A DNA stretch of 64,000 nucleotides, from NCBI GenBank assembly GCA_943369295.1, contig CALRMU020000001.1:992001-1056000 (forward strand), in the 5' to 3' direction. Shown one piece after another: positions 50,672 to 58,936 of the stretch. Below the pieces are notes generated by a model. That model did not search any database and was not told the DNA's origin. It saw only the letters and a list, made by a program, of their open reading frames with translations. Numbering within the stretch: position 1 is the first letter of the stretch; every line of letters begins with the position of its first letter. Source of the DNA: JAKRSE01 sp943369295 (GTDB lineage Bacteria > Armatimonadota > Fimbriimonadia > Fimbriimonadales > Fimbriimonadaceae). Both the position numbers and the translations under genes were made by a program.

Positions 50672-51313
50672 ATGACTGCTAGATTTTTGTCAGAACTCAT
50701 AAATTCTGAATCCCATAAAGTTGTGCTGCTTGAAGATCGTGTTGTCACACCGTTTGTCTCTAGAGGATTCTACTCAGCAGTAGCCATCACCCAGTCGATC
50801 CTTACTGCGTCTGACCTAACATGGAAACCGTACGACTGGGACTCACTCTTCGAGGGGTTAATTCCTGACTATCGTGATCTTCCGATCACGGGCATCAGCT
50901 GCGATAACGCAGATGCTTTTTGTCATGCAGTTGGTGGCGAACTCTGCGACGATGCCATGGCCTCGACTCTAACTCAAGATTTGTGGAGCAGCTTCACACA
51001 GGAGCGTCGACACTTTTATAGTGCAGTCGCTGAAGAGTTTCGAAATCGAATCATGGCAGATGAAATGCTGGCTGGCAGATACGCCGCTCAAACCGAGTTT
51101 TATCTCCTTAAAGCTGTGAAAGATCATGATGTCTACTTGGAGGATCTCTGCAGACTTCCTCTACTTGTAAACGAGTTGGCCACGAACACCAGGCTAGAAG
51201 AACCTGAAGAATCCTGGGGGGAAAACTATGTCATGCATCGGGCTGATTTCCTTGAGGAAAGTCCACGATTAAACAGGATCAACGTCGGCGCGGATAGTGT
51301 TCACGATGCTTGA
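50672..51313 (+). CDS. islet gene 1: possible truncated formylglycine-generating-enzyme-like protein
   Basis: 213 residues. The middle part LPITGISCDNADAFCHAVGGELCDDAMAS resembles the pattern P-x-x-G-x-S-x-x-x-A-x-x-x-C-x-x-x-G-x-x-L of FGE-sulfatase domains, and FVSRGFYSAVAITQ near 29 could match the family's start, but the C-terminal catalytic cysteines are absent. The match is weak and the protein is shorter than the family (about 250-300). The region looks AT-richer than its neighbours. It lies between the two copies of a 100-bp repeat, with a second small gene behind it. Confidence 0.5.
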   Translation: MTARFLSELINSESHKVVLLEDRVVTPFVSRGFYSAVAITQSILTASDLTWKPYDWDSLFEGLIPDYRDLPITGISCDNADAFCHAVGGELCDDAMASTLTQDLWSSFTQERRHFYSAVAEEFRNRIMADEMLAGRYAAQTEFYLLKAVKDHDVYLEDLCRLPLLVNELATNTRLEEPEESWGENYVMHRADFLEESPRLNRINVGADSVHDA

Positions 51314-51406
51314 TTTAGGTGTGTTTGGACACGTGAGGGTTATGAGCGGTTCCTTGAGGAACTTCGGTAGGCTGGGGAACAGCGGTGAAGGTACTGAGGT
51401 CTTTTA

Positions 51407-51847
51407 GTGGTTGCTAAGCGATACGAAGTGAATGGTCGTAGAGGCCGTATCGGGGAGATAATTGCATGGTCCATCAGCGTCATTGGCATAGTGATCACCA
51501 TTGTCTCTTTCTCAGTCGGAGGGCAGAATGCTGGCATCTTTATTGGTGTCTTGACACTGTTCTATACGTTAATTCTCTTTAGTTGGATCAAGTTTGACAG
51601 GCTGCACTGGGTGCAGATTGATGATTCTGGAATCGAGTATAAAGCTGGGAGTCAAATTTGCAGAGTCAATGCAAACGAGGATGTGCGATTGGAGCATCTG
51701 CACAGCGAGGGGGCCGGACCATGGACTGGTGTGGACCTTGTCACAAAGCACGGTAAGCAGCGGTTGGACCACCGCATAGAGAACGTTGAAGAGCTTATCA
51801 AAGAGATCCAACGGATTTGGACCTTGGAGGGGAAATTCTGGGATTGA
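51407..51847 (+). CDS. islet gene 2: two-helix membrane protein with a PH-like C-terminus
   Basis: 146 residues from GTG 51407. Two adjacent helices (IAWSISVIGIVITIVSF and AGIFIGVLTLFYTLILFSW) are followed by a cytoplasmic beta-rich part, LHWVQIDDSGIEYKAGSQICRVN, then VDLVTKHGKQRLDHRIENVEELIKEI and an amphipathic C-terminus. This is like DUF/bacterial PH-domain proteins of the YcxB kind. Function unknown. No ribosome binding site is prominent. It may pair with islet gene 1, 93 bases upstream. Confidence 0.55.
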   Translation: MVAKRYEVNGRRGRIGEIIAWSISVIGIVITIVSFSVGGQNAGIFIGVLTLFYTLILFSWIKFDRLHWVQIDDSGIEYKAGSQICRVNANEDVRLEHLHSEGAGPWTGVDLVTKHGKQRLDHRIENVEELIKEIQRIWTLEGKFWD

Positions 51848-51931
51848 GAAGATCAAGTTGTCTGATGAGCTTAAAGAAATCGCCTCGGAGTCTTTAACGT
51901 CGCAAGGTCAGTACAAATCTGACTCGCCTCC

Positions 51932-52031
51932 CCTCCCCTGAAGGTAGCATTGCCCCATGTCCAACTCGATCACCTTTTTCGGTGCGGCTAGAACAGTCAC
52001 GGGGTCCAAACACCTCATCCGGCAAGGGAAG
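51932..52031 (+). repeat. right copy of the 100-bp direct repeat
   Basis: The counterpart of 50515-50614 (four mismatches). It contains the true start (ATG 51957) of the beta-CASP RNase gene. The offset between the copies is 1417 bases. Confidence 0.9.
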
Positions 52032-53339
52032 ACCACGATTCTGGTGGACTGCGGCATGTTTCAAGGCCCCAAGGAACTGAGGGATAGAAACTACGATCCT
52101 TTTCCTTTCGATCCGGCTGAACTTGATGCTGTGATTCTTACTCACGCCCACACCGACCACATTGGCATGCTGCCCGCTCTGGTAAGAGAAGGCTATAAGG
52201 GCCCCATCTATGCCACCGGGGGCACAATCGGCCTCTGCCGAATCAGTCTGCCAGACAGCGCAAGGATTCAGGCAGAAGACGCGCGCTACGCCAGCCGTCA
52301 CAATCTTGATCGGCCCCTGCAGCCCCTTTACACCGAAGTGGATGCCCAACTGGCAATTAGGAAGATGCAGAGGGTGCCCTACCATCAGTGGCAGGATCTT
52401 CCTGGCAAAATGACCTTCAGGTTTCTGCCTGCGGGACACATCTTGGGTTCTGCCTTTATCGATCTGTATTTTCAGAATGGCGAAAGGCTGGTGATGAGCG
52501 GAGACATCGGCCGCAAAGATAGGCCGATTCTCAAAGACCCCGAAGAGGTGGATGGCGCAGACTACTTGGTCATGGAATCGACCTACGGCGACCGGCTGCA
52601 CGAGCCAGAAAACCCCCTGCAGGTGCTGGAGGAAGTGATGGATAGGGCCCTGCGAGAAAGGCGCATCATCATCGTTCCCAGCTTTGCAATCGGTCGAACG
52701 CAGGAGCTGCTTTGGTGCATCAACGAGCTGCAAAACTCTCGCCGAGTTGCCAAGATGCCGATCTATATCGATTCTCCCATGGCCAACGCAGCGACCCTGC
52801 TCTATGCCAGAACAGATGAAGATTGGGATGACGACACAAAGATTTCAATCCTAGAAGGAGAGACTCCCTTCTCACCTGAGCTCGTGCAGTTTGTGCGAGA
52901 CAGGCACCTTTCAAAAGCCCTGAACAATCACCGCGGACCCATGATGATCATTGCCGGTTCTGGAATGGCGAGCGGGGGACGCATTGTCCACCACCTTAAG
53001 CACCATCTGGCCAGCGAAAACACCATCGTCCTCTTCACCGGATTCCAGGCTCAAGGCACCCTTGGCCGAAAGATCGTCGAGGGGGCTGAGTGGGTTGACA
53101 TCATGGGAGATTCCATCCCTGTTCGAGCTGAGATCATTCAGATGGGCTCCCTCAGCGCCCATGCTGATCAAGGCGAAATGCTCGACTGGATGGGTGGGTT
53201 CAAGACTGCCCCGAAGCAGACCTTTTTGGTCCACGGAGAAGCCGAAGCACAGGATGTCTTCGCCCAAAAGATTAGGGAAGAGAAGGGCTGGAATGTAGAG
53301 ATTCCAGAACAAGGCCAGACGTTCAGCCTAGGCCATTAA
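51957..53339 (+). CDS. metallo-beta-lactamase/beta-CASP ribonuclease (CPSF-like)
   Basis: 460 residues. The zinc ligands are H63-A-H65-T-D67-H68 (LTHAHTDHIG), H in AGHILGSAF near 155 and D in VMSGDIGRKD near 180; the beta-CASP motif A-C follows with PSFAIGRTQELL, GSGMASGGRIVHHL and SLSAHADQGEMLDW near 395. This is the exo/endonuclease group without an RNase J C-terminal tail, related to eukaryotic CPSF-73 and bacterial YhfI/YSH1-like proteins. It presumably cleaves RNA. An older 5' copy of 100 bases sits 1417 bases upstream. Confidence 0.92.
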   Translation: MSNSITFFGAARTVTGSKHLIRQGKTTILVDCGMFQGPKELRDRNYDPFPFDPAELDAVILTHAHTDHIGMLPALVREGYKGPIYATGGTIGLCRISLPDSARIQAEDARYASRHNLDRPLQPLYTEVDAQLAIRKMQRVPYHQWQDLPGKMTFRFLPAGHILGSAFIDLYFQNGERLVMSGDIGRKDRPILKDPEEVDGADYLVMESTYGDRLHEPENPLQVLEEVMDRALRERRIIIVPSFAIGRTQELLWCINELQNSRRVAKMPIYIDSPMANAATLLYARTDEDWDDDTKISILEGETPFSPELVQFVRDRHLSKALNNHRGPMMIIAGSGMASGGRIVHHLKHHLASENTIVLFTGFQAQGTLGRKIVEGAEWVDIMGDSIPVRAEIIQMGSLSAHADQGEMLDWMGGFKTAPKQTFLVHGEAEAQDVFAQKIREEKGWNVEIPEQGQTFSLGH

Positions 53340-53348
53340 CAAGATTAG

Positions 53349-53378
53349 GCCGGGGGTCAACCCATAATGACCTCCGGC
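53349..53378 (+). promoter_or_regulatory. hairpin ending just before the GH15 start codon
   Basis: GCCGGGGGTCA pairs with TGACCTCCGGC (11 bp with a G-U) with an 8-base loop; the right arm ends one base before ATG 53380. No free Shine-Dalgarno remains. It could mask the translation start or bind a regulator. Confidence 0.4.
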
Positions 53379-53379
53379 T

Positions 53380-55305
53380 ATGCCTCGTCCACTCGTCTTC
53401 GGAAATCAGCAGCTTTTGGCTGCCATCGATTCGCGGGGGCGAATGAGGGACCTCTACTTTCCTGAACCCGGATTCGCCAATCATATCGGGGGAAAGGCGG
53501 TCGCCTGGGGTGTTTTTACCGAAGGCAAAATGTTCTGGTCCGATCAGCCGGATTGGCATATTGCCATGACATACGACGAAGGCTGCCTTGTCGGAAGGAT
53601 GGTTCTGCAGAACGATATTGCCGGGATTCGTTTGGAAACCGAAGAATCCTGCCACCCAGAAAAGCCCTGGCTGCTAAGAGTCGTCAAGGTAGTCAATCTT
53701 CGGCCAAGACCTCGAAATCTGACTCTTTATTTCAATCACGAACTCTTGATGGATGAAAGTCCGGTCGGAAACACGGCTGTATTTCTGCCTCATCAGGGCT
53801 CAATGCTGCACTACAAAAGGCAGAGCTGCGTCGGCTTTGCTTTGCGCGGACCTGAGGGCATGCCTTCTCAGTGGGGAACAGGTGTCCGCACCAAACCAAC
53901 CGAAGGCAGCTGGCTGGGGGCAGAAAAGGGTCACCTTTCCATGACGGGGCGAGATGTGGGCATGGTGGATTCCACCCTTGGTGTTCACATGGATCTCCCT
54001 GCCTTGGGTGAGGAAGAGGCAAGGTGGATGCTGGCGGCCGGAACCAGTGTTTCTGGGGTTGAAGCATCCCTGGGCGAGCTTTTGCAGCAGGAACCAGACA
54101 GCTTTTTTGAAGAGTCTCGCTCTGCCGATCAGGCATGGCTGAAGACTCTGGATCTTGGCGCTCTCGATGCTCTCCCTACTCATCTGGCCGAGCTTGCCAG
54201 GAAGTCAGTTCTCATCATCAAGACCCAGATGAATCGAGAAGGGGCAATTCTAGCTGGCAACGACAGCGACACCATGGCGGGCGGCAACACGCTTAACTAC
54301 AGCAATGTTTGGCCCCGCGATGGTGCTTTGGTTGCCGAAGCTTTGCTGATGGCGGGAGCCGATGAACTGGCTGAAGGCTGGGTGGAATGGTGCGCCAAGC
54401 ACCTGCCCGAATCTGGACGATTTGTTCAAAAGTATTGGCCCGATGGAAGCCTTGGGGTCTCGTGGCATCCCTTCTGGCTGCATGGCAAGGTTGTCGAACC
54501 CATTCAGATCGATGAAACTTCGCTCAGCCTCTGGACTGCAGTTCGGTTCATTCAAAAGCAGCTGAACGCAGGGGGATCAGTCTCCGAAGAACTGCTTGAC
54601 TGGCTGATGAAGCCGATTGATGGCTGCCTGGGCTATTTGAAAGAAGATGGCCTTCCTTACGATTCTTGGGATCTGTGGGAGGAGAGAAGAGGAGTCAGCT
54701 TCTTTGCTGTGGCATCTCTGATCGCTGCCTTTGCTGAGGCTGCCGAACTTCTAGGCGTGCTTGGTCACGAGGGCAAGGCGCTGCAGGTTCAGATCGCTGG
54801 TGAAAAAATGAAGGCTGCCTGCCTGGCCAAGATGGTCGGGCCAGATGGAGCCTTCGTAAGAGAGCTTAACGAAGCAGGTCACCAAGATCCCATCGTTGAT
54901 GCCGCCATGGTGGCAGGCATCATTCTCGGCGGATTCTCCTTGGATCGACCGGAGGTTAGAAAGACTCTGGATAAGGTGAAGAAGGTGCTGCACAATTCTT
55001 CACCAAGTGGTGGATGCCCCCGCTACGAAGGCGACTACTACCACCGAAAAAGCGAGCACTATCCCGGTTCCCCTTGGTTCATCTGCACCCTCTGGATCGC
55101 TCAACTCCACATTCTTTTGGGAGATGACCCGGCCCTGGCCACTCAGATTTTGGAGTGGTGTTATGAAAAGGCAGAAGAGACTGGATCCATGTCGGAATCT
55201 ATCCACCCTGAGACTTCTGAGCCTCTGAGCGTCGGGCCACTGACCTGGTCTCACGCTGAGTATCTGAGGACGGCTCTGATGCTGGGTCGGGCTTTGCAGG
55301 GTTAG
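53380..55305 (+). CDS. glycoside hydrolase family 15 protein (glucoamylase/trehalase-like)
   Basis: 641 residues. An N-terminal beta-sandwich (about 1-250, FGNQQLLAAIDSRGRMRDLYFPEPG) precedes an alpha/alpha barrel. NYSNVWPRDGALVAEALLMAG near 305 is the first subsite block, YDSWDLWEERRGVSFF near 430 contains the catalytic Glu (acid), and PGSPWFICTLWIAQLHILLG near 570 with SEPLSVGPLTWSHAEYL near 618 the second. No signal peptide, so probably intracellular. It likely releases glucose from alpha-glucans or trehalose. Confidence 0.93.
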   Translation: MPRPLVFGNQQLLAAIDSRGRMRDLYFPEPGFANHIGGKAVAWGVFTEGKMFWSDQPDWHIAMTYDEGCLVGRMVLQNDIAGIRLETEESCHPEKPWLLRVVKVVNLRPRPRNLTLYFNHELLMDESPVGNTAVFLPHQGSMLHYKRQSCVGFALRGPEGMPSQWGTGVRTKPTEGSWLGAEKGHLSMTGRDVGMVDSTLGVHMDLPALGEEEARWMLAAGTSVSGVEASLGELLQQEPDSFFEESRSADQAWLKTLDLGALDALPTHLAELARKSVLIIKTQMNREGAILAGNDSDTMAGGNTLNYSNVWPRDGALVAEALLMAGADELAEGWVEWCAKHLPESGRFVQKYWPDGSLGVSWHPFWLHGKVVEPIQIDETSLSLWTAVRFIQKQLNAGGSVSEELLDWLMKPIDGCLGYLKEDGLPYDSWDLWEERRGVSFFAVASLIAAFAEAAELLGVLGHEGKALQVQIAGEKMKAACLAKMVGPDGAFVRELNEAGHQDPIVDAAMVAGIILGGFSLDRPEVRKTLDKVKKVLHNSSPSGGCPRYEGDYYHRKSEHYPGSPWFICTLWIAQLHILLGDDPALATQILEWCYEKAEETGSMSESIHPETSEPLSVGPLTWSHAEYLRTALMLGRALQG

Positions 55306-55702
55306 CGGCCTCTAAGAATCTGAATGGTGGCCTGGTTGAGCCTCGCTCAGCCAGGAATGCTTGATTCCTGATGCTTACACGGGTCATGGACTAGTGGCTT
55401 TTTAATCTGTTTTCCTCTATCCAGAAAGTATGGTGTGGCCTGGTTTAGCTTTGCTCAGCCAGGAATGCATGTTGCCAGATGCTTTCATGGGTCATGGACC
55501 CGTGCTTCCAAAGCTAATTTCCTTTATCCAGAGAGTGCGGTGTGGCCTGGTTGAGCTTCGCTCAGCCAGGAATGCTTGCTTGATGATCCTTTCAAAGACT
55601 CGGTCGCACCCTCGGCAAGGCAAGTTTCGTTAAAACCGGGGCTGCTCCGCTGCGCGCAGCCATCCCTGGCCACTCGATTAAAGGGTAATGGGGAACGCCT
55701 TT
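55306..55702. other. 397-base intergenic region with three REP-like units
   Basis: Between the GH15 gene and the convergent hydrolase lie three copies of a hairpin repeat (listed separately). Frames in this region are short and I call no gene. From 55590 to 55700 I see a further GC-rich stretch without clear structure. Confidence 0.7.
55331..55570. repeat. three REP-like palindromes in tandem, about 108 bp apart
   Basis: Copies at 55331-55355, 55439-55463 and 55546-55570 share GTGGCCTGGTTGAGCTTCG, or close to it, followed by CTCAGCCAGGAATGC. Each folds into an 11-bp stem (CCTGGTTGAGC with GCTCAGCCAGG) and a 3-base loop. Bases between the copies are also similar (GGGTCATGGAC, TATCCAGA), so the repeating unit is about 108 bp. 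A fourth hairpin, inverted, occurs at 63460-63484. Confidence 0.9.
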
Positions 55703-56404
55703 TCAGTTCTTAAGCAGCAGAGATAGCTCTCTAAGAATCTGCTTGTGGACTTCGGGGCTGCCTGTCTCATCCATGTCGTTGTGAGTCACGGCCTTCAATC
55801 GCACGATCCTGATTCCGAGATCGGCAGCAATGGATCGAGAAGGAACAACTCCCAAATCGGGCCGCTGATCCGACGAGCGAAGTGAGCAGATTCGTGGCGC
55901 AGAAAGGCGGGGAATCGGCATTCGCCTGTGATCAAGGGTGATCACCACGGTGAAGTCGGCCGGGTGCTTGGTGCAGTGGAGCATGGCAGTATCTCCTCCC
56001 TGCGAGTGACCTATCAGCAGCCTGCGAGACGCCTTGGCAAAACTCGGATCAATGTGCCTCAAAAGAAAGCTGATGTTGTCCGAGCCCTGCTGCCAAAATG
56101 GCCTCCGCACAACCTTAATCTCGCCAGAAGTTGGCAGCAAGGGGTCCGAATCAAGCTCGTTCTGGATTGAGAAAACCTGCCATCCCTGCTCGGCTAACCA
56201 AGTGGTGAGATATCCGTAGGCAAGGTAAGAATCTGGCCGATTCTGCCCATAGCCGTGCATGAAAACGGCCAGTTTTCTTGGCGCTGACTCCTTGGCTTTG
56301 TAAATGGCGACAGGAATCTTTCTACCACGGGCAGGGTCCGTAAACTCAACTAAGTCAGGCTTCGGGGCCTGACTTAGAAGTAGGCAAGCAAGCAGTCCGA
56401 TCAA
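55703..56404 (-). CDS. secreted alpha/beta hydrolase
   Basis: 233 residues with a short signal peptide (MIGLLACLLLSQA). The alpha/beta hydrolase features are LAVFMHGYGQNRP near 44 (oxyanion) and the nucleophile elbow LLIGHSQGGDTAML near 130 (G-H-S-Q-G-G); the catalytic Asp and His are less clear, the His perhaps in AVTHNDMDETG near 207. It might be an esterase or a feruloyl-type hydrolase. It converges with the repeat region and is 4 bases downstream of the phosphotransferase gene on the same strand. Confidence 0.8.
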   Translation of the reverse strand: MIGLLACLLLSQAPKPDLVEFTDPARGRKIPVAIYKAKESAPRKLAVFMHGYGQNRPDSYLAYGYLTTWLAEQGWQVFSIQNELDSDPLLPTSGEIKVVRRPFWQQGSDNISFLLRHIDPSFAKASRRLLIGHSQGGDTAMLHCTKHPADFTVVITLDHRRMPIPRLSAPRICSLRSSDQRPDLGVVPSRSIAADLGIRIVRLKAVTHNDMDETGSPEVHKQILRELSLLLKN

Positions 56405-56408
56405 AGCT

Positions 56409-57722
56409 TCAGACCAACTCTGTCTGCCTGCCCATCGTCTCCCTCGCCCAGTCTTCGCACTCCAATAGACTCTTGAACAAGGTCAGCTGGCAGATGGCTC
56501 GAGTCTTGTTCAGATCCTCATCATCCAGGGCAGAAAGGGAGAAGTAGTTGTCTCCCCGCAGATAATCGGTAAGGAACCTGACCCCAAGCTCCAGCGTGAT
56601 CGCCTGGACGGCAGGGACCATGAGCTCCAGCTCAGCCGGGGTCGCCCCTCGGACCGTGCCCAAAAAGCCACGGGCGACTGCCTCGTAAACCTCTTTGTTC
56701 ACCCCGATGCGAGAGGTGTCCTTTTCTTTCTCACCCGCGACGTTGATCAGGGATCTAACCATATCGCCCCAATCGGCCAGCCAGGTGTAGGGCATGATCG
56801 TATCGAGATCAACCAGTGATCGCACCTTGCCGGTCGTGGAACAGAATAGAAAGTTCTCGATCTTGGTGTCGCCGTGGATCGCCACCTTGCGAAGATCACC
56901 TGAAATAACGCCTTTCTGCAGGCAGAGCGCCTTTTCTTCGTTATCCAAGGCAAGCTTAATGTAAGGGGCCAGGTCAGGGTCTTCGCGTCTCGCCTTGGCT
57001 CCTTCGGAATCCATGGCCAGAAGGTGCAGGTGCTGGGTTGATTCTAAAACTTCGGGGTCGGTGGGGAGCCCATCAACCTGATCTGGGCTAGTACAGCCAG
57101 CCAAAACAGCGTGAAACTGCTTGTAGTAGCCCGCCGAATCTCGGTATCCAGGAAGGGAAGTCGCCAGCCCTTCGACCGACATTCCACTTGCAAAGTCACT
57201 CGTGAGGGCCAAGCCTCGGCCCATTTCTACTGCAACTTCAAGCGGATCTCGTTCTTTGACTTGAGAAAGGCTTTTGTAGCCAACCACGCCAGAAATGCGG
57301 TGCATCAGCCGCCACACCATGGGGCAGCTTTCTCTTTCGGCGACAACGTAGCTCAGGCCCTCTCGGCTGGGGACGAGGCTGACTGGCTCCCACCTTTCTG
57401 CGGCTGCCGGCCTGTGAATCGCAAGGCTGTCTTCCTGAGCCTTGATCCAAGCCGCCATGGCTTCCATCACACGAACCGGCTTTTTGAAGACTTCTGTGTT
57501 GATGCTTTGGAGGAGATACTCGTTGCCCTGGGTGCAGTGAATCGAGTAGGTGTGGAAATTGATGTTTCCCTTTTCTCTAAATTCTTCGGCACCGGTCACG
57601 GGCTGAATCTGGAACTTGCCTGCGATCTGCTCAATCTCTTGGGTGTTCAGCAGGCGCGCAAGGCGGTCTTTGGGTTCTGCGGCGCTGCCGTTTGCGTCGC
57701 AAGCCTCGGTCCGCGTTGACAT
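56409..57722 (-). CDS. aminoglycoside phosphotransferase-fold kinase (NahK-like)
   Basis: 437 residues, large for a stand-alone APH. The catalytic block VAIHGDTKIENFLFCSTTGKVRSLVDLDTIMPYTWLADWGDMVRS near 300 has the HGD-x-x-x-x-N and D motifs, most like N-acetylhexosamine 1-kinases and mucin-desulfatase-type proteins (HGDTK.DNFLF and LVDLDT). It should phosphorylate a sugar. The start is not certain; ATG 57722 gives a long N-terminal tail. It sits beside the hydrolase gene (4-base gap). Confidence 0.82.
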   Translation of the reverse strand: MSTRTEACDANGSAAEPKDRLARLLNTQEIEQIAGKFQIQPVTGAEEFREKGNINFHTYSIHCTQGNEYLLQSINTEVFKKPVRVMEAMAAWIKAQEDSLAIHRPAAAERWEPVSLVPSREGLSYVVAERESCPMVWRLMHRISGVVGYKSLSQVKERDPLEVAVEMGRGLALTSDFASGMSVEGLATSLPGYRDSAGYYKQFHAVLAGCTSPDQVDGLPTDPEVLESTQHLHLLAMDSEGAKARREDPDLAPYIKLALDNEEKALCLQKGVISGDLRKVAIHGDTKIENFLFCSTTGKVRSLVDLDTIMPYTWLADWGDMVRSLINVAGEKEKDTSRIGVNKEVYEAVARGFLGTVRGATPAELELMVPAVQAITLELGVRFLTDYLRGDNYFSLSALDDEDLNKTRAICQLTLFKSLLECEDWARETMGRQTELV

Positions 57723-57792
57723 GATGCCAAGTCTACCGCTGTGATGCAGCGTTCCTTAACTTTAGCCCTTTGGGTGGGCTGAGGTTCGAGTT

Positions 57793-57868
57793 TGAAGAAT
57801 GAAGAAAGAAGAAAGAAGAAGGAAGAAGAATGCAAAGCAGCATCCTTCTTCCTTCGTTCTTCTGTCAC
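57793..57868. repeat. purine/pyrimidine inverted repeat
   Basis: A purine stretch, GAAGAATGAAGAAAGAAGAA with further GAA units, runs to about 57830; after a short spacer (ATGCAAAGCAGCA) the reverse complement TCCTTCTTCCTTCGTTCTTC follows. The two arms can pair into a long imperfect hairpin. It lies between the kinase and speE genes and may act as a terminator or triplex-forming element. Confidence 0.7.
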
Positions 57869-57875
57869 CCCGCGC

Positions 57876-58817
57876 CTAGGCGTCCCAGATAAAGGGTTCG
57901 GCGTCGGTGAGAATCCGGCCGTACTTCTTAATGTCCCTCAAAAGGAACTCAGGAAGAACGAACATCGACGGCATGAAGCGAGGAGTGGCATACCGGTTGG
58001 TGACTCCACGAGCCTCCAGCCTTTTGGCAATCTCTTCCACCGAAAGCTCAAGCGGATCGTGCTTCTTGCTGGCAAGAATGAATCCCCACGGCATCTGGAA
58101 GGTGGTGACCAAGCCGTAGTAGCCGCGCACATAGGGGAAGACCTCCTTCAGGCTTTCCAGAGTCTCGTGAACACAGGCATAGCAGTAGGGGTAAGTCTCG
58201 TTGGCAGCGCCAGACTGAAGGACAAAAACTCCGTCGTCGCTCAGAGCTTCGGCCACGTGGCGGAAGTACTCCTGGGTGTAAAGATAGAGGGCGGGGCCGC
58301 CTTCGATCGGGCCAGGCAGGTCGCTGAGAATGACATCGTAGTTGTGGCCGTGATGATCTTCTACCCACTTGCGGGCATCCTGGTGAAACAGGTTGGCGCG
58401 GGGATCATCAAAGCAGTCGTGGTGCCATTCCTTCATGTGCACCTTCACCATGTCAACTAGCTCTCCGTCGAGGTCAACCATGTCAACATGCTCGACCGTG
58501 GAGTGCTGAAGAGCCTGCCACAGAGTGGCCCCTTCGCCGCCTCCGCAGACCAGAACCTTTTTAGGGTTGGGGTGGGTGATCATGGCCGGCTGGACCATGG
58601 ATTCGTGGTAGACGTACTCGTCCAGCAGGCTTGACTGAATTTTGTAGTCCAAAAAGAGGGTCTTGCCGAAGGTCGGCATGTCGACAATCTGGTACTGCTG
58701 GAACTGGGTTCTGCCTTCGACGAGGAACTTGTCAACCGAAAAGTGCCAAGTGACGGCATCGGTGTGAGTCTCGGCGATGAACATTCCGGTCGCCTGGCTG
58801 AAGAGGTTCTGGGACAT
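57876..58817 (-). CDS. speE: spermidine synthase (polyamine aminopropyltransferase)
   Basis: 313 residues. The N-terminal beta part precedes a Rossmann methyltransferase-like domain: KVLVCGGGEGATLWQALQHS near 95 (usually GGGDGG), DLDGELVDMVKVHM near 124, and the catalytic LSDLPGPIEGGPALYLYTQEYF near 172 (D-x-P-x-G-P). GYYGLVTTFQMPWGFILASK near 235 is also typical. It moves an aminopropyl group from decarboxylated SAM to putrescine and yields MTA; MtnP and MtnA elsewhere in this window can reuse MTA. No speD is seen. Confidence 0.93.
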   Translation of the reverse strand: MSQNLFSQATGMFIAETHTDAVTWHFSVDKFLVEGRTQFQQYQIVDMPTFGKTLFLDYKIQSSLLDEYVYHESMVQPAMITHPNPKKVLVCGGGEGATLWQALQHSTVEHVDMVDLDGELVDMVKVHMKEWHHDCFDDPRANLFHQDARKWVEDHHGHNYDVILSDLPGPIEGGPALYLYTQEYFRHVAEALSDDGVFVLQSGAANETYPYCYACVHETLESLKEVFPYVRGYYGLVTTFQMPWGFILASKKHDPLELSVEEIAKRLEARGVTNRYATPRFMPSMFVLPEFLLRDIKKYGRILTDAEPFIWDA

Positions 58818-58936
58818 TGGTGCGGGGGCAGGATACTCCCGTGGGGTCTGGGGGCCTTGGTACTGCCCCCTGCGCGTTCAGCAAGAAAACTATGGGTCTC
58901 GGGAACTTGCTGGGCCAAACTTCGTTTAGATCAATC

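Noticed and set aside
55430..55633. Short frame over the REP-like repeats (VWPGLALLSQECM).
   Set aside because: It translates the palindromic repeat and has no coding features.
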